Assembly (NCBI RefSeq): GCF_029868855.1
Contig: NZ_JARWOV010000249.1
Location: 1 to 34,095, forward strand
Length of the DNA stretch: 34,095 nucleotides
Source of the DNA: Nocardia carnea
GTDB taxonomy: Bacteria > Actinomycetota > Actinomycetes > Mycobacteriales > Mycobacteriaceae
Direction: 5' to 3'
Part shown: positions 22,357-30,831 of the stretch, piece after piece
Layout of the letters: every line of letters starts with the position of its first letter
Position numbering within the stretch: position 1 is the stretch's first letter
Made by a program: the position numbers and the translations under genes
Notes under the pieces: model-generated
The model's input: the letters and a program-made list of their open reading frames with translations, nothing else
Told to the model about the DNA's origin: nothing
The model's database searches: none

Positions 22357-24156
22357 ATGTCACCCGCTGACGCCTTCGTATCGAGCACGCGCACCATCAC
22401 CGCGCCTGCCAAGCCCGCGCCCGCCGACCAGCCCGCGTGGAACCAGCAGAAGAATTCGTCCATGCCGGTGTTCCGCTACCGGCCGTTCGCCGAAGAAGTC
22501 GAACCCGTCACGCTGCCCGACCGGACCTGGCCGGACAAGGTGATCGACCGCGCCCCGGCCTGGTGCGCCGTCGACCTGCGCGACGGTAACCAGGCACTGA
22601 TCGACCCGATGAGCCCCGCCCGCAAACGCCGGATGTTCGATCTGCTGGTTCGGATGGGTTACAAGGAGATCGAGGTCGGTTTCCCGTCGGCCAGCCAGAC
22701 CGATTTCGATTTCGTCCGCGAGATCATCGAAGACGGCGCGATCCCCGACGACGTCACCATCCAGGTGCTCACCCAGTGCCGTCCCGAACTGATCGAGCGC
22801 ACCTTCGAGGCCTGCGCCGGTGCCACGAACGTGATCGTGCATTTCTACAACTCGACCTCCATCCTGCAGCGGCGGGTGGTGTTCCGGGCCGATCGCGACG
22901 CGGTCCGCAAGATCGCCACCGACGCCGCGCGGCTGTGCCTGGAGATCGAGCAGCGTTACCCGGATACCAACTGGCGTTACGAATACAGCCCGGAGTCCTA
23001 CACCGGCACCGAACTGGAGTACGCCAGGGAGGTCTGCGACGCGGTCTCCGAGATCATCGCTCCGACGCCCGAAAAACCGCTGATCATCAATCTGCCCGCG
23101 ACCGTGGAGATGGCTACCCCGAACGTCTACGCCGACTCCATCGAATGGATGCACCGCAATCTGGCGCGGCGCGATTCGATCGTGCTGTCGCTGCATCCGC
23201 ACAACGACCGGGGCACCGCCGTGGCCGCCGCGGAACTCGGCTATCAGGCCGGTGCCGACCGGATCGAGGGCTGCCTGTTCGGCAACGGTGAGCGCACCGG
23301 CAACGTCTGCCTGGTGACCCTGGGGATGAACCTGTTCTCCCAGGGCGTGGACCCGCAGATCAACTTCTCCGATATCGACGAGATCCGCCGGACAGTGGAG
23401 TACTGCAACCAGCTGCCCGTGCACGAACGCCACCCCTACGGCGGCGACCTGGTGTACACCGCGTTCTCCGGCAGCCATCAGGACGCCATCAACAAGGGTC
23501 TGGACGCTATGAAGGCCGCAGCGGATGCCGCCGAGACCGATGTGGACGATCTGTCGTGGGAGGTCCCCTACCTGCCGATCGACCCCAAGGACGTCGGCCG
23601 TACCTACGAGGCCGTTATCCGGGTCAACTCGCAGTCCGGTAAGGGCGGTGTGGCCTACATCATGAAAACCGACCACGGCCTGTCGCTGCCGCGCCGGTTG
23701 CAGATCGAGTTCTCCCAGGCCGTCCAGCAGATCACCGACGGTGAGGGCGGCGAGGTCACGCCGAAGGAGATGTGGGATGCCTTCGCCGACGAATACCTGA
23801 CTCCGATCCGGCCACTGGAGCGGATGCGGCAGAAGGTGACCGCCTCGGAAACCGACGGCGGCACCGACACCATCACCGCGGTGGTCAAGGTGGACGGCGT
23901 CGAACAGGAGATCTCCGGTAGCGGTAACGGACCGCTCGCGGCCTTCGTCGACGCCATCGCGGCGGTCGGCTATCAGGTCGAGGTGCTCGACTACTCCGAG
24001 CACGCGCTGTCGGCGGGTGACGACGCCCAGGCCGCGGCATACGTGGAATGCGCGATCGGCGACCGGATCGTCTGGGGCGTGGGTATCGCCACCTCGATCA
24101 CGACCGCCTCGCTGCGCGCGGTGGTCTCGGCGGTGAACCGCTCCGCCAGGCAATAA
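22357..24156 (+). CDS. leuA: 2-isopropylmalate synthase
   Basis: 599 residues; condenses acetyl-CoA with 2-oxoisovalerate, first step of leucine synthesis. The TIM-barrel catalytic domain has RDGNQ (75-79, metal Asp and Arg), the HPHNDRG metal ligands (His280, His282) and GCLFGNGERTGN (305-316, Asn316). The C-terminal regulatory domain (about 490-599) includes DGVEQEISGSGNGPLAAFVDAI and the final ASITTAS-like leucine-feedback region. The long N-terminal arm is typical of the actinobacterial enzyme (Rv3710). The linker is not expanded by the repeats known from M. tuberculosis. ATG at 22357 follows ACGGAGAAATCGC. Upstream lies a leucine-codon leader. Confidence 0.97.
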   Translation: MSPADAFVSSTRTITAPAKPAPADQPAWNQQKNSSMPVFRYRPFAEEVEPVTLPDRTWPDKVIDRAPAWCAVDLRDGNQALIDPMSPARKRRMFDLLVRMGYKEIEVGFPSASQTDFDFVREIIEDGAIPDDVTIQVLTQCRPELIERTFEACAGATNVIVHFYNSTSILQRRVVFRADRDAVRKIATDAARLCLEIEQRYPDTNWRYEYSPESYTGTELEYAREVCDAVSEIIAPTPEKPLIINLPATVEMATPNVYADSIEWMHRNLARRDSIVLSLHPHNDRGTAVAAAELGYQAGADRIEGCLFGNGERTGNVCLVTLGMNLFSQGVDPQINFSDIDEIRRTVEYCNQLPVHERHPYGGDLVYTAFSGSHQDAINKGLDAMKAAADAAETDVDDLSWEVPYLPIDPKDVGRTYEAVIRVNSQSGKGGVAYIMKTDHGLSLPRRLQIEFSQAVQQITDGEGGEVTPKEMWDAFADEYLTPIRPLERMRQKVTASETDGGTDTITAVVKVDGVEQEISGSGNGPLAAFVDAIAAVGYQVEVLDYSEHALSAGDDAQAAAYVECAIGDRIVWGVGIATSITTASLRAVVSAVNRSARQ

Positions 24157-24176
24157 TCCGAGCTCGTCCCGGCATC

Positions 24177-24218
24177 CCTCGGCCGCCCTACCCGCACCGG
24201 CGGGTACGGCGGCCGAGG
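24177..24218 (+). terminator. leuA terminator hairpin
   Basis: CCTCGGCCGCC (24177-24187) pairs with GGCGGCCGAGG (24208-24218); after one C-C mismatch the stem continues TACCCGC/GCGGGTA with ACCG loop. That is 18 bp in all, 20 nt past the stop. No T-run. Confidence 0.7.
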
Positions 24219-24322
24219 TCGGGAATCCACCGGCGTGCGATACGCTGCGCACCTGCTAGCGTTGGTGCCGACTCCACGCCGCCGAGCTCTCTGCTCGAAA
24301 AACCCGAGCAGATGGGGGAACT

Positions 24323-26548
24323 GTGACTACTGACGACCACAACCCGACTTCCCAGCCCTGGCCCCCGAGTCAACCGGCGGATACCGCCGGCGGCGGCGAG
24401 CCGGAGAAGACACCGCCCGCCGATCCGGCGACCGATTCGCCATCGGATGCCGACGCGGATTCGCGGGCCGGCGATACCGAGACCTCCTCCGCCGCGGTGC
24501 ACGAGAGCACTGCCGGAATCGATGCGGAGCCGGCCGCTGCCGACAATTCCCAGGCTCCCGAGGCCGGTACGCAGGACGGACCCTGGCCCGCCGATCCCGC
24601 CGCCGGACCGTGGGCCGGAGAAAACGGATTCGCCCCGCCCGGCGCGGAGGGGCAGGCACCGGCCGGTAACGGTGCGGCACCGATCGATTCGTTCGCGCCG
24701 CCGGCTCCCGGCGGCCAGTTCACCGCACCCGGTGCCGAACCCTTCGCGCCCGGCAGCGGTCAGTTCACCCAACCGGACCCGAGCCGATTCGCGCCGGCGA
24801 ACACCGGATACCCGAGCGGCCAGTTCACGCAACCGGACCCCGGCGCGTTTCTGCCACCCAACCCGGGGCACGAGAGCGGTCAGTTCGCGCAGCCGGACCC
24901 GAATCAGTTCCCGCCCGCGAACCCCGGATACCCGAGCGGCCAGTTCGCTCCGCCGGATGCGAATCAGTTCCAGACCACGAACTTCGCGCCGGGCACCGGC
25001 CCGTTCGATCAGCCGAACCCGTACCAGGCCTCCGGCCCCGGCGGGTTCGAGCCGCCGCAGCCCGGCGGGTTCCGGGCTCCCGAGGCCGCCGGCTCGCAGT
25101 TCGAGCACAGTAGCGGGCAGTTCGAACAGCAGCTGGGGCTCCAGGCGCCCGGGCCCGAGAGCGGCGCACCACACGGCAGCGGGCAGTTCCCGGCAGCCGA
25201 CCCGAACTTCTATCCCGGACAGCACAATCCGGAACAGCCGGCCTACGGCGCTCCCGGCGTGGGTGGCCCCGGCCCGGACGGCGGCGGCCAATTCGACCGA
25301 GCTCCGGGCGGTTACGCACCCACCGGCTTCCCGGAAACCGGTGCCGCTCCCACCCCGCCGGGTGATGCGCCGGGCAGCCCGGTCTACGGCTGGGCTCCGC
25401 CGCCGCTTCCGGCCGCGCCGCCCCAGCAACAACCCTTCCAGCAGGCTCCGCCGCCGGTGGGCAACCCGCCTTCCGGACAGTTCGGGACACCGGCCTGGGG
25501 TAGCAACCCGGCACAGCCCGCCGCGGGAGGACAGCAACCACCGCAGCAGCCGGGCCAACCGCAGCAGGGGCAGTTCCAGCCGCGACATATGCCCGAACCG
25601 GGTCAGCCGGGGCATTCGGTCAACGATCTGAACCTGCTGAAACGTGCGCGCAAGGCCCCCCGGGGCGGCTGGCGCCGGGCGGTGCACAAGGTTTCGCGCG
25701 GGGTGATCAATCCGGGTGAATCGGCCGCCGATATCGTCCACCGCGACCTGGTGAGCCGGGTGAACGCGCCGGTGCACGGGGATTTCCGGATCGCGATCCT
25801 CTCGCTCAAGGGCGGGGTCGGCAAAACCACCACAACGGTCGGCCTAGGCGCCACCTTCGCCTCGTTGCGCGGCGACCGGGTGATCGCCATCGACGCCAAT
25901 CCCGACCTGGGCACTCTTGCCCACCGGGTGCCCCGACAGACCCGCTCCACCGTGCGCAACCTGCTCGAAGACCAGAACATCACCCGGTACTCCGATGTGC
26001 GCGCGCATACCTCGCAGTCACCGAGCCGGTTGGAAGTGCTTGCCAGCGAGCAGGATCCGGCAGTCTCGGAGGCGTTCAGCGAGGCGGATTACCGGCGCGC
26101 GATCGGAATCCTGCAGTCGTTCTACAACATCATCCTCACCGACTGCGGTACCGGGCTGATGCATTCGGCGATGTCCGGGGTGCTCGATATGGCGAGTTCG
26201 CTCGTCCTGGTGACCTCACCGGCCATCGATGGTGCGCGCAGCGCGTCGGCCACGCTGGATTGGCTGGACTACCACGGGTATTCGCATCTGGTGCGGCAGA
26301 CAGTGGTTGTGGTCAACGCCTCGCGGCGCGGTTCCACTTCGGTGAATCTGGATCATCTGCGCCGGTTGTTCCTGGACCGCACCCGCGCGGTGCAGGTGGT
26401 TCCGTTCGACGATCATCTCGCCGAAGGCGCGGAGATCGATCTGGAACTGGTGAGCAAGCCGACCCGGCTGGCGCTGCTGGAATTGGCCGCGATGGTCGCC
26501 GACGATTTCGCCAATGTGGACGGGTATCCGTACGGCAACCGTTACTGA
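24323..26548 (+). CDS. MinD/ParA-like ATPase with long Pro/Gln/Gly-rich N-terminus (ESX-associated type)
   Basis: 741 residues. The first ~430 are low-complexity: an acidic Ala/Asp part, four exact 20-residue repeats (145-224) of the form SGQFxQPDPxxFxPxNPGYP, then Pro/Gln-rich sequence. A basic linker (LLKRARKAPRGGWRRAVHKVSRG) leads to a MinD-like P-loop domain: KGGVGKTT deviant Walker A (496-503), VIAIDANPDLGTL, NIILTDCGTG and VVVVNASRRGS. This architecture is that of EspI and related proteins of type VII secretion, thought to couple ATP state to secretion or positioning. No EccC, PE/PPE or ESAT-6 genes are in the window, so the partner system is elsewhere. GTG start follows GGGGGAACT. Confidence 0.88.
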   Translation: MTTDDHNPTSQPWPPSQPADTAGGGEPEKTPPADPATDSPSDADADSRAGDTETSSAAVHESTAGIDAEPAAADNSQAPEAGTQDGPWPADPAAGPWAGENGFAPPGAEGQAPAGNGAAPIDSFAPPAPGGQFTAPGAEPFAPGSGQFTQPDPSRFAPANTGYPSGQFTQPDPGAFLPPNPGHESGQFAQPDPNQFPPANPGYPSGQFAPPDANQFQTTNFAPGTGPFDQPNPYQASGPGGFEPPQPGGFRAPEAAGSQFEHSSGQFEQQLGLQAPGPESGAPHGSGQFPAADPNFYPGQHNPEQPAYGAPGVGGPGPDGGGQFDRAPGGYAPTGFPETGAAPTPPGDAPGSPVYGWAPPPLPAAPPQQQPFQQAPPPVGNPPSGQFGTPAWGSNPAQPAAGGQQPPQQPGQPQQGQFQPRHMPEPGQPGHSVNDLNLLKRARKAPRGGWRRAVHKVSRGVINPGESAADIVHRDLVSRVNAPVHGDFRIAILSLKGGVGKTTTTVGLGATFASLRGDRVIAIDANPDLGTLAHRVPRQTRSTVRNLLEDQNITRYSDVRAHTSQSPSRLEVLASEQDPAVSEAFSEADYRRAIGILQSFYNIILTDCGTGLMHSAMSGVLDMASSLVLVTSPAIDGARSASATLDWLDYHGYSHLVRQTVVVVNASRRGSTSVNLDHLRRLFLDRTRAVQVVPFDDHLAEGAEIDLELVSKPTRLALLELAAMVADDFANVDGYPYGNRY
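24755..24994 (+). repeat. Four 60-bp in-frame tandem repeats in the ATPase gene
   Basis: Units 24755-24814, 24815-24874, 24875-24934 and 24935-24994 each encode 20 residues starting SGQF. Unit 1 reads SGQFTQPDPSRFAPANTGYP; unit 4 has diverged in its second half. The frame-keeping period suggests copy number could vary among strains. Confidence 0.85.
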
Positions 26549-27483
26549 CCGGGTACCGCGGGCGGAAGTTCCGCGGTGGCCCGGCGGGCTGCGGCCGCAA
26601 AGGAGTCCAGTACGGCCGCGATGGCCGGACGGGTGTCGGCGCGCGGCCGGGTGGCCAGATCGTAGAGCCGGGCGGCGCGGACGCCGGACAGCCGGAGCTG
26701 GGACAGACCGGTGTGGGTTACCACGTAGCGTGGCATGAGCGCTACCCCGTATCCGGCGGCAACCAGCGTTTCGATCATACGGAAATCGTTGAGTCGCTGA
26801 ACAATTCGTGGCGCAACCCCGGTGACCGTGGCGATCGACCGCAGCACATCGTCCACCGGGAACCCACCGCGCACACTCAGCCACGCCTCTTCGGCCAGTT
26901 CCGCGGGCGTGACCGCGGATTTTCCGGCCAATGGGTGGCCGGGCGGTACCAGCACATCGATGGGTTCGCGCATGAGCACCCGCGAGCTGATCCGGGGGCC
27001 GGATATCGGAGCGGCGCGTTCGTCGCGGTGAGTCAGCACGATGTCGTAATCGGCGAGCAGGCGCGGTGTCTCCGTGGGCGGGACGTCCTCGTCGCCGGCG
27101 ACGATCTCCACCCCGCTGCCCGCCATGGCCGGGAGTACATGCGGTAGCAGCAGCGCCCCGCCGGACGGGAATACCGCCACCCGAACCTGTCCGCGGGGTG
27201 AGCCGCGGTAGTGGGCCATTTCGGCGACCGCGCGATCGAGCGCGGCCAGCACCTCGTCGGCGCGGACCACGAGGGCGTGACCCGCATCGGTCAGCCGTAC
27301 CCGGCGCCCGCTGGGTTCGAGCAGAGTGACGCCCGCCTCGCGAGCGAGCACCTTCAATTGCTGTGATACCGCCGACGGAGTCATGGACAGTGCCTCGGCC
27401 ACGGCGCCGACCGTGCCGCGATCGGCGAATTCCCGCAGGATGCGCAGCCGCTCCACGGACAAGTTCGAACCCGGCGAGACCAT
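26542..27483 (-). CDS. LysR-family transcriptional regulator
   Basis: 313 residues. N-terminal winged helix: ERLRILREFADRGTVGAVAEALSMTPSAVSQQLKVLAREAG (about 11-51), then RRVRLTDAGHALV. The C-terminal periplasmic-binding-like effector domain starts near 97 (GQVRVAVFPSGGALLLPHVLP) and includes VLVPPGHPLAGK and GYGVALMPRYV. It is divergent from the EamA exporter (71 bp apart), which it probably controls. TAGAAT lies 6 bp before the ATG on the minus strand, indicating a leaderless mRNA. Its 3' end overlaps the ATPase gene by 7 bp. Confidence 0.93.
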   Translation of the reverse strand: MVSPGSNLSVERLRILREFADRGTVGAVAEALSMTPSAVSQQLKVLAREAGVTLLEPSGRRVRLTDAGHALVVRADEVLAALDRAVAEMAHYRGSPRGQVRVAVFPSGGALLLPHVLPAMAGSGVEIVAGDEDVPPTETPRLLADYDIVLTHRDERAAPISGPRISSRVLMREPIDVLVPPGHPLAGKSAVTPAELAEEAWLSVRGGFPVDDVLRSIATVTGVAPRIVQRLNDFRMIETLVAAGYGVALMPRYVVTHTGLSQLRLSGVRAARLYDLATRPRADTRPAIAAVLDSFAAAARRATAELPPAVPGQ

Positions 27484-27509
27484 TAAGTTATTCTAAATCA
27501 TTCGTCCAT

Positions 27510-27533
27510 AACAATTCGATTGTGCTCATTGTT
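27510..27533. promoter_or_regulatory. Candidate LysR operator
   Basis: ACAAT-TCG-ATTGT (27511-27523) is a perfect 5-bp inverted repeat; AACAAT (27510-27515) also mirrors ATTGTT (27528-27533). It lies in the 71-bp space between divergent lysR and the exporter gene, where LysR boxes normally lie. Confidence 0.45.
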
Positions 27534-27554
27534 CAAACATCCCACGATTGAACG

Positions 27555-28646
27555 GTGACCTCCCGTGACCGCCTCCTCGCCGCGACCGTCGTCCTGCTGT
27601 GGGGCGTGAACTTCCTGGCCATCCGAGTGGGGCTCGACCATCTGCCGCCGTTCTTCTTCGCCGCCCTGCGCTTCGCGGTCATCGCGGTGCCCGCCCTGCT
27701 GCTCATCCCACGGCCACCGGTGCGATGGCGCTGGATCCTGCTCTACGGCACGGGTTTCGGCATCCTGCAATTCGCGTTCCTGTTCACCGCGATGCGAATC
27801 GGGATGCCCACCGGGCTGGCCTCCCTCGTCCTGCAATCCTCGGCACCGTTCACGGTGATCCTGGGCGCGCTGCTGCTGCGAGAACGGTTGCGGCCCGTGC
27901 AGGTCGGCGGGCTACTCGTCGCCGTGGCGGGTATGGCGGTGATCGGCTGGAATCAGTTCGCGCACGCCGCGCTGCTGCCCGTATTGCTGACGCTGGCCGC
28001 CGGATTCGGCTGGGCACTGGGCAATATCGGAGCGCGACAGGCGAGTGTCGAAGCCCCCGGCAGCAATCCGCTGCATCTGACCCTGTGGATCACCACGGTG
28101 CCGGTACTGCCGCTGCTGGCGATATCCGCGGTGTGGGAGGGGCCCACGACGGGGGTGCGGGCGCTGCTGGACACCTTCACCGCGGACGGCTGGCCGGCTT
28201 TGGTGGCCCTCGGTTACACGGCCGTACTGGCGACGGTGGTCGGGTCGGGAATGTGGACCTACCTGATGAGCCGGTATCCGGCAGGTAGCGTCGCACCGCT
28301 GTCGCTGCTGGTTCCGGTGGTCGGGTTCACCGCGGCATGGATTTTCCTGGGTGAGACGCCCGCGTCGGCGAGCCTGATCGGGGGCGCGGTGGTCATCGCG
28401 GGTGCGTTTGCGGCTACCGCCGGTGCCCGCAAGCCGACCGGCGCGAAGAGGGAAATCCAGGCCTCTGCCGCGGACGCACCCCGATCCGGACAGGATGGCT
28501 ACACCGCGCAGCAAGCCGTCATCTCCGCGCGGCAAGCCGGTCCCGCGGCACAACCGGACGCCTCCGCGACCCGGTACGACGGCAGGGACGCCGGGTCGGT
28601 TACTTTCCCGGACTCCGCGCATGCCTTGGAACCCGCGGTCCGGTGA
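27555..28646 (+). CDS. EamA-family (DMT superfamily) transporter
   Basis: 363 residues. Two EamA repeats, about ten transmembrane helices: LLAATVVLLWGVNFLAIRVGLDHLPPFFFAALRF opens the first, VLLTLAAGFGWALGNIGARQA the second, and SVAPLSLLVPVVGFTAAWIFLGETP ends it. Members export amino acids, metabolites or drugs. The last ~70 residues are a polar Ala/Gln/Arg-rich cytosolic tail, longer than usual. The GTG start overlaps no other gene; the divergent LysR regulator suggests induction by its cargo. Confidence 0.9.
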   Translation: MTSRDRLLAATVVLLWGVNFLAIRVGLDHLPPFFFAALRFAVIAVPALLLIPRPPVRWRWILLYGTGFGILQFAFLFTAMRIGMPTGLASLVLQSSAPFTVILGALLLRERLRPVQVGGLLVAVAGMAVIGWNQFAHAALLPVLLTLAAGFGWALGNIGARQASVEAPGSNPLHLTLWITTVPVLPLLAISAVWEGPTTGVRALLDTFTADGWPALVALGYTAVLATVVGSGMWTYLMSRYPAGSVAPLSLLVPVVGFTAAWIFLGETPASASLIGGAVVIAGAFAATAGARKPTGAKREIQASAADAPRSGQDGYTAQQAVISARQAGPAAQPDASATRYDGRDAGSVTFPDSAHALEPAVR

Positions 28647-28696
28647 AGCCGGTTTCCTGCGGCCACTGCGCCGCGGACAGCACATCCCGTTAGAGT

Positions 28697-30547
28697 ATGG
28701 CGCAATCGCGACAGCTTTCGGATCGAGTAGTGGACACAATGGCACAGCATCGGTGGCCCGCCACGGGTACCGCAACGGTTTCTGATCAGCGGACCACCGG
28801 GACCGGGAGCTGTTCCCGGCGCACCGCCCTCCGAGCGGCCGCCGCCGGAGTCGGTGTCGCCGCCGCGGCGGCACTACCCGTCCGGTCGGCCGGCGCCGCG
28901 AAAACCCGGGTCGCGGTGCTGGGTGGCGGGGTCGCCGGACTCACCGCGGCACACGAACTCGCCGAACGCGGGTACGAAGTGACCGTCTACGAACGCCGCG
29001 CGCTGGGTGGAAAAGCCCGCAGCATGGGAGTACCCGGCACCGGTTCCGGCGGGCGACCCGACCTGCCCGGCGAACACGGTTTCCGGTTCTTCCCCGGTTT
29101 CTACCAGCACGTTCCCGACACTATGCGCCGGATCCCGTTCGCCGCCAACCGGAATGGCGTATGGGACAACCTGGTGTCGGCACCCGACGCCCGCTTCTCC
29201 CGCGCCGGCGGCGACGATATCCGTGCCCCGATGGAGTTCGGGAATCCGGCGACCGTGACCGCCGACGGCATGCGGGAAAGCCTCGCCTCGGCGATCTCCA
29301 CCATGCTGAAGATGCCGCCGCAGGAGGGGATGTTCTTCGCCAACCGGCTGCTCGTGTTCAACACCAGCTGCGATGCCCGCCGCCTGGAACAGTGGGAGCG
29401 GACCTCCTGGCTGGATTTCGTGGGCGGCCACGAGCGGTCGCACGAGTTCCGGGCGCTGGTATCGCGCACCCTGACCAGCCTGCTGGTCGCGGCCAAGGAC
29501 GAGCTCGCCAGTGTGCGCACCATCGGCACAATGGGTGAGCAGTTCCTCGGCAACCCGCTGCGGATCGGCTTCGACGGAGACCTGGACCGGGTGCTCAACG
29601 GACCCACCAACAGCGTGTGGATCGACCCCTGGGTTGCGTTGCTGCGGAACCTGGGGGTTCGGTTCGAGGTAGGCGCCGAGGTCCGCGGACTCGAGATCAC
29701 CGGCCGGCGGATCACCGGCGCCCGGATCGGCACCGCGGACGGCGGCAGCGAGACGGTGACGGCGGACCATTTCGTGGTCGCGCTCCCCGCCGAACGCGCC
29801 CGCGACCTGTGGAACGCCGATATTCTCACCGCTTGGCCCGAACTGGCGAAGATGAGCAGGCTCTACACCGACTGGATGACCGGAATCCAGTTCTACCTGC
29901 GCCGCGGCGCCGCCCTCGGCAGCGGTCACAGCGCCTATATCGACTCGCCCTGGTCGCTGACCTCGATCGCCCAGAATGCGCTGTGGACGCGCAAACTACC
30001 CGAATACGGCGACGGTACGGTCCAGGACTGCCTCTCGGTCGACATCTCCGATTGGAACACCCCCGGGATCCTGTTCGGCAAAACCGCCAAGGAATGCACG
30101 CACGAGGAAATCGCGAAGGAAACGTGGGCACAGATCCTCGCCCACCTCAACGATCGCGAAGAACTGCTCCGCGACACCGACCTGCATTCCTGGTTCCTCG
30201 ACCCGGGTATCACCTGGCATGCCGACCGTGGTGAGAACAGCAACGCCGATCCCCTGCTCATCAATACCGCCGGCTCGTGGGACGCCCGGCCCGAACCGCA
30301 CGGCGGGGTCGAGAACCTCTTCCTGGCCGGCGACTACGTGCGCACGAATATCGACCTGGCGACCATGGAGGGCGCCAACGAATCCGCCCGGGCGGCAGTG
30401 AACGCACTGCTCGACGTCACCGGATCGAACGCGCCACGTTGCCGTACCTACACCCTGTACCGAGCCGTCGAACTCGAACCGCTGCGCCAGGCCGACGCCG
30501 CCGACTATGCCGCCGGACGCCCGAACCGGTTCGATATCCAGTTCTGA
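28697..30547 (+). CDS. FAD-dependent oxidoreductase (phytoene desaturase/hydroxysqualene dehydroxylase-like), Tat signal
   Basis: 616 residues from the first ATG. A twin-arginine signal (SRRTALRAAAAG, Arg41-Arg42, then a hydrophobic Ala/Val run to about 65) precedes the Rossmann motif VAVLGGGVAGLTAAHELAERG (GGGVAG 76-81) and VYERR (Glu99). GEHGFRFFPGFYQHVPDTMRRIP is the amine-oxidase/carotenoid-desaturase family marker; the C-terminal FAD-closing motif is ENLFLAGDYVRTNIDLATMEGANESARAAVNALL. The substrate is unknown; squalene- or isoprenoid-derived lipids are plausible. ATG at 28739 is an alternative start: TAGAGT at 28691-28696 touches the first ATG and, if it is the -10, only the later start would be transcribed. 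A 9-bp hairpin follows at 30687-30714. Confidence 0.87.
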   Translation: MAQSRQLSDRVVDTMAQHRWPATGTATVSDQRTTGTGSCSRRTALRAAAAGVGVAAAAALPVRSAGAAKTRVAVLGGGVAGLTAAHELAERGYEVTVYERRALGGKARSMGVPGTGSGGRPDLPGEHGFRFFPGFYQHVPDTMRRIPFAANRNGVWDNLVSAPDARFSRAGGDDIRAPMEFGNPATVTADGMRESLASAISTMLKMPPQEGMFFANRLLVFNTSCDARRLEQWERTSWLDFVGGHERSHEFRALVSRTLTSLLVAAKDELASVRTIGTMGEQFLGNPLRIGFDGDLDRVLNGPTNSVWIDPWVALLRNLGVRFEVGAEVRGLEITGRRITGARIGTADGGSETVTADHFVVALPAERARDLWNADILTAWPELAKMSRLYTDWMTGIQFYLRRGAALGSGHSAYIDSPWSLTSIAQNALWTRKLPEYGDGTVQDCLSVDISDWNTPGILFGKTAKECTHEEIAKETWAQILAHLNDREELLRDTDLHSWFLDPGITWHADRGENSNADPLLINTAGSWDARPEPHGGVENLFLAGDYVRTNIDLATMEGANESARAAVNALLDVTGSNAPRCRTYTLYRAVELEPLRQADAADYAAGRPNRFDIQF

Positions 30548-30686
30548 AACCGAACGCCGCCGTCTTCGTCGCCACCCGGCAAGCGGACGGAAACGACGAT
30601 CACGCCGTTGCCCCGCCGCACTCGGGTAGGCGGCACGATCAGCGGCGCAGCGCCGGGACGACCCTGCGGATTCCGCGATCGCGACC

Positions 30687-30714
30687 GTGCCGACCAGGCC
30701 GGGCCGGTCGGCAC
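30687..30714 (+). terminator. Terminator hairpin after the FAD oxidoreductase
   Basis: GTGCCGACC (30687-30695) and GGTCGGCAC (30706-30714) form a perfect 9-bp stem with a 10-nt loop. No T-run. Nothing else in the 30548-30816 gap looks coding. Confidence 0.5.
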
Positions 30715-30816
30715 GCCCCGTGGCAGACCTGTGCCCGCGTCCGACTCCCCGCGGTCCACATTGTCACCAGGGGGTGAACTCAGCCGCGCCGAGTGAGAGC
30801 GAGCGTTGCGGATCAT

Positions 30817-30831
30817 TAGACTGCCCGCGTG
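30817..30831 (+). promoter_or_regulatory. -10 box giving a leaderless murT mRNA
   Basis: TAGACT (30817-30822) is followed after 6 nt by the GTG start (30829). No Shine-Dalgarno is possible, so murT-gatD is probably transcribed without a leader. Confidence 0.5.

Noticed and set aside
22064..22363. 99-residue minus-strand frame upstream of leuA with several cysteines
   Set aside because: It runs through the leuA leader and start site and has no ribosome site or domain; the plus-strand leader explains the region better.
22360..24252. 630-residue frame antisense to leuA
   Set aside because: Shadow of a strongly biased gene; no motifs and leuA is certain.
24188..25777. 529-residue frame antisense to the MinD-like ATPase
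   Set aside because: Created by the repetitive Pro/Gln codons of the real gene; no motifs.
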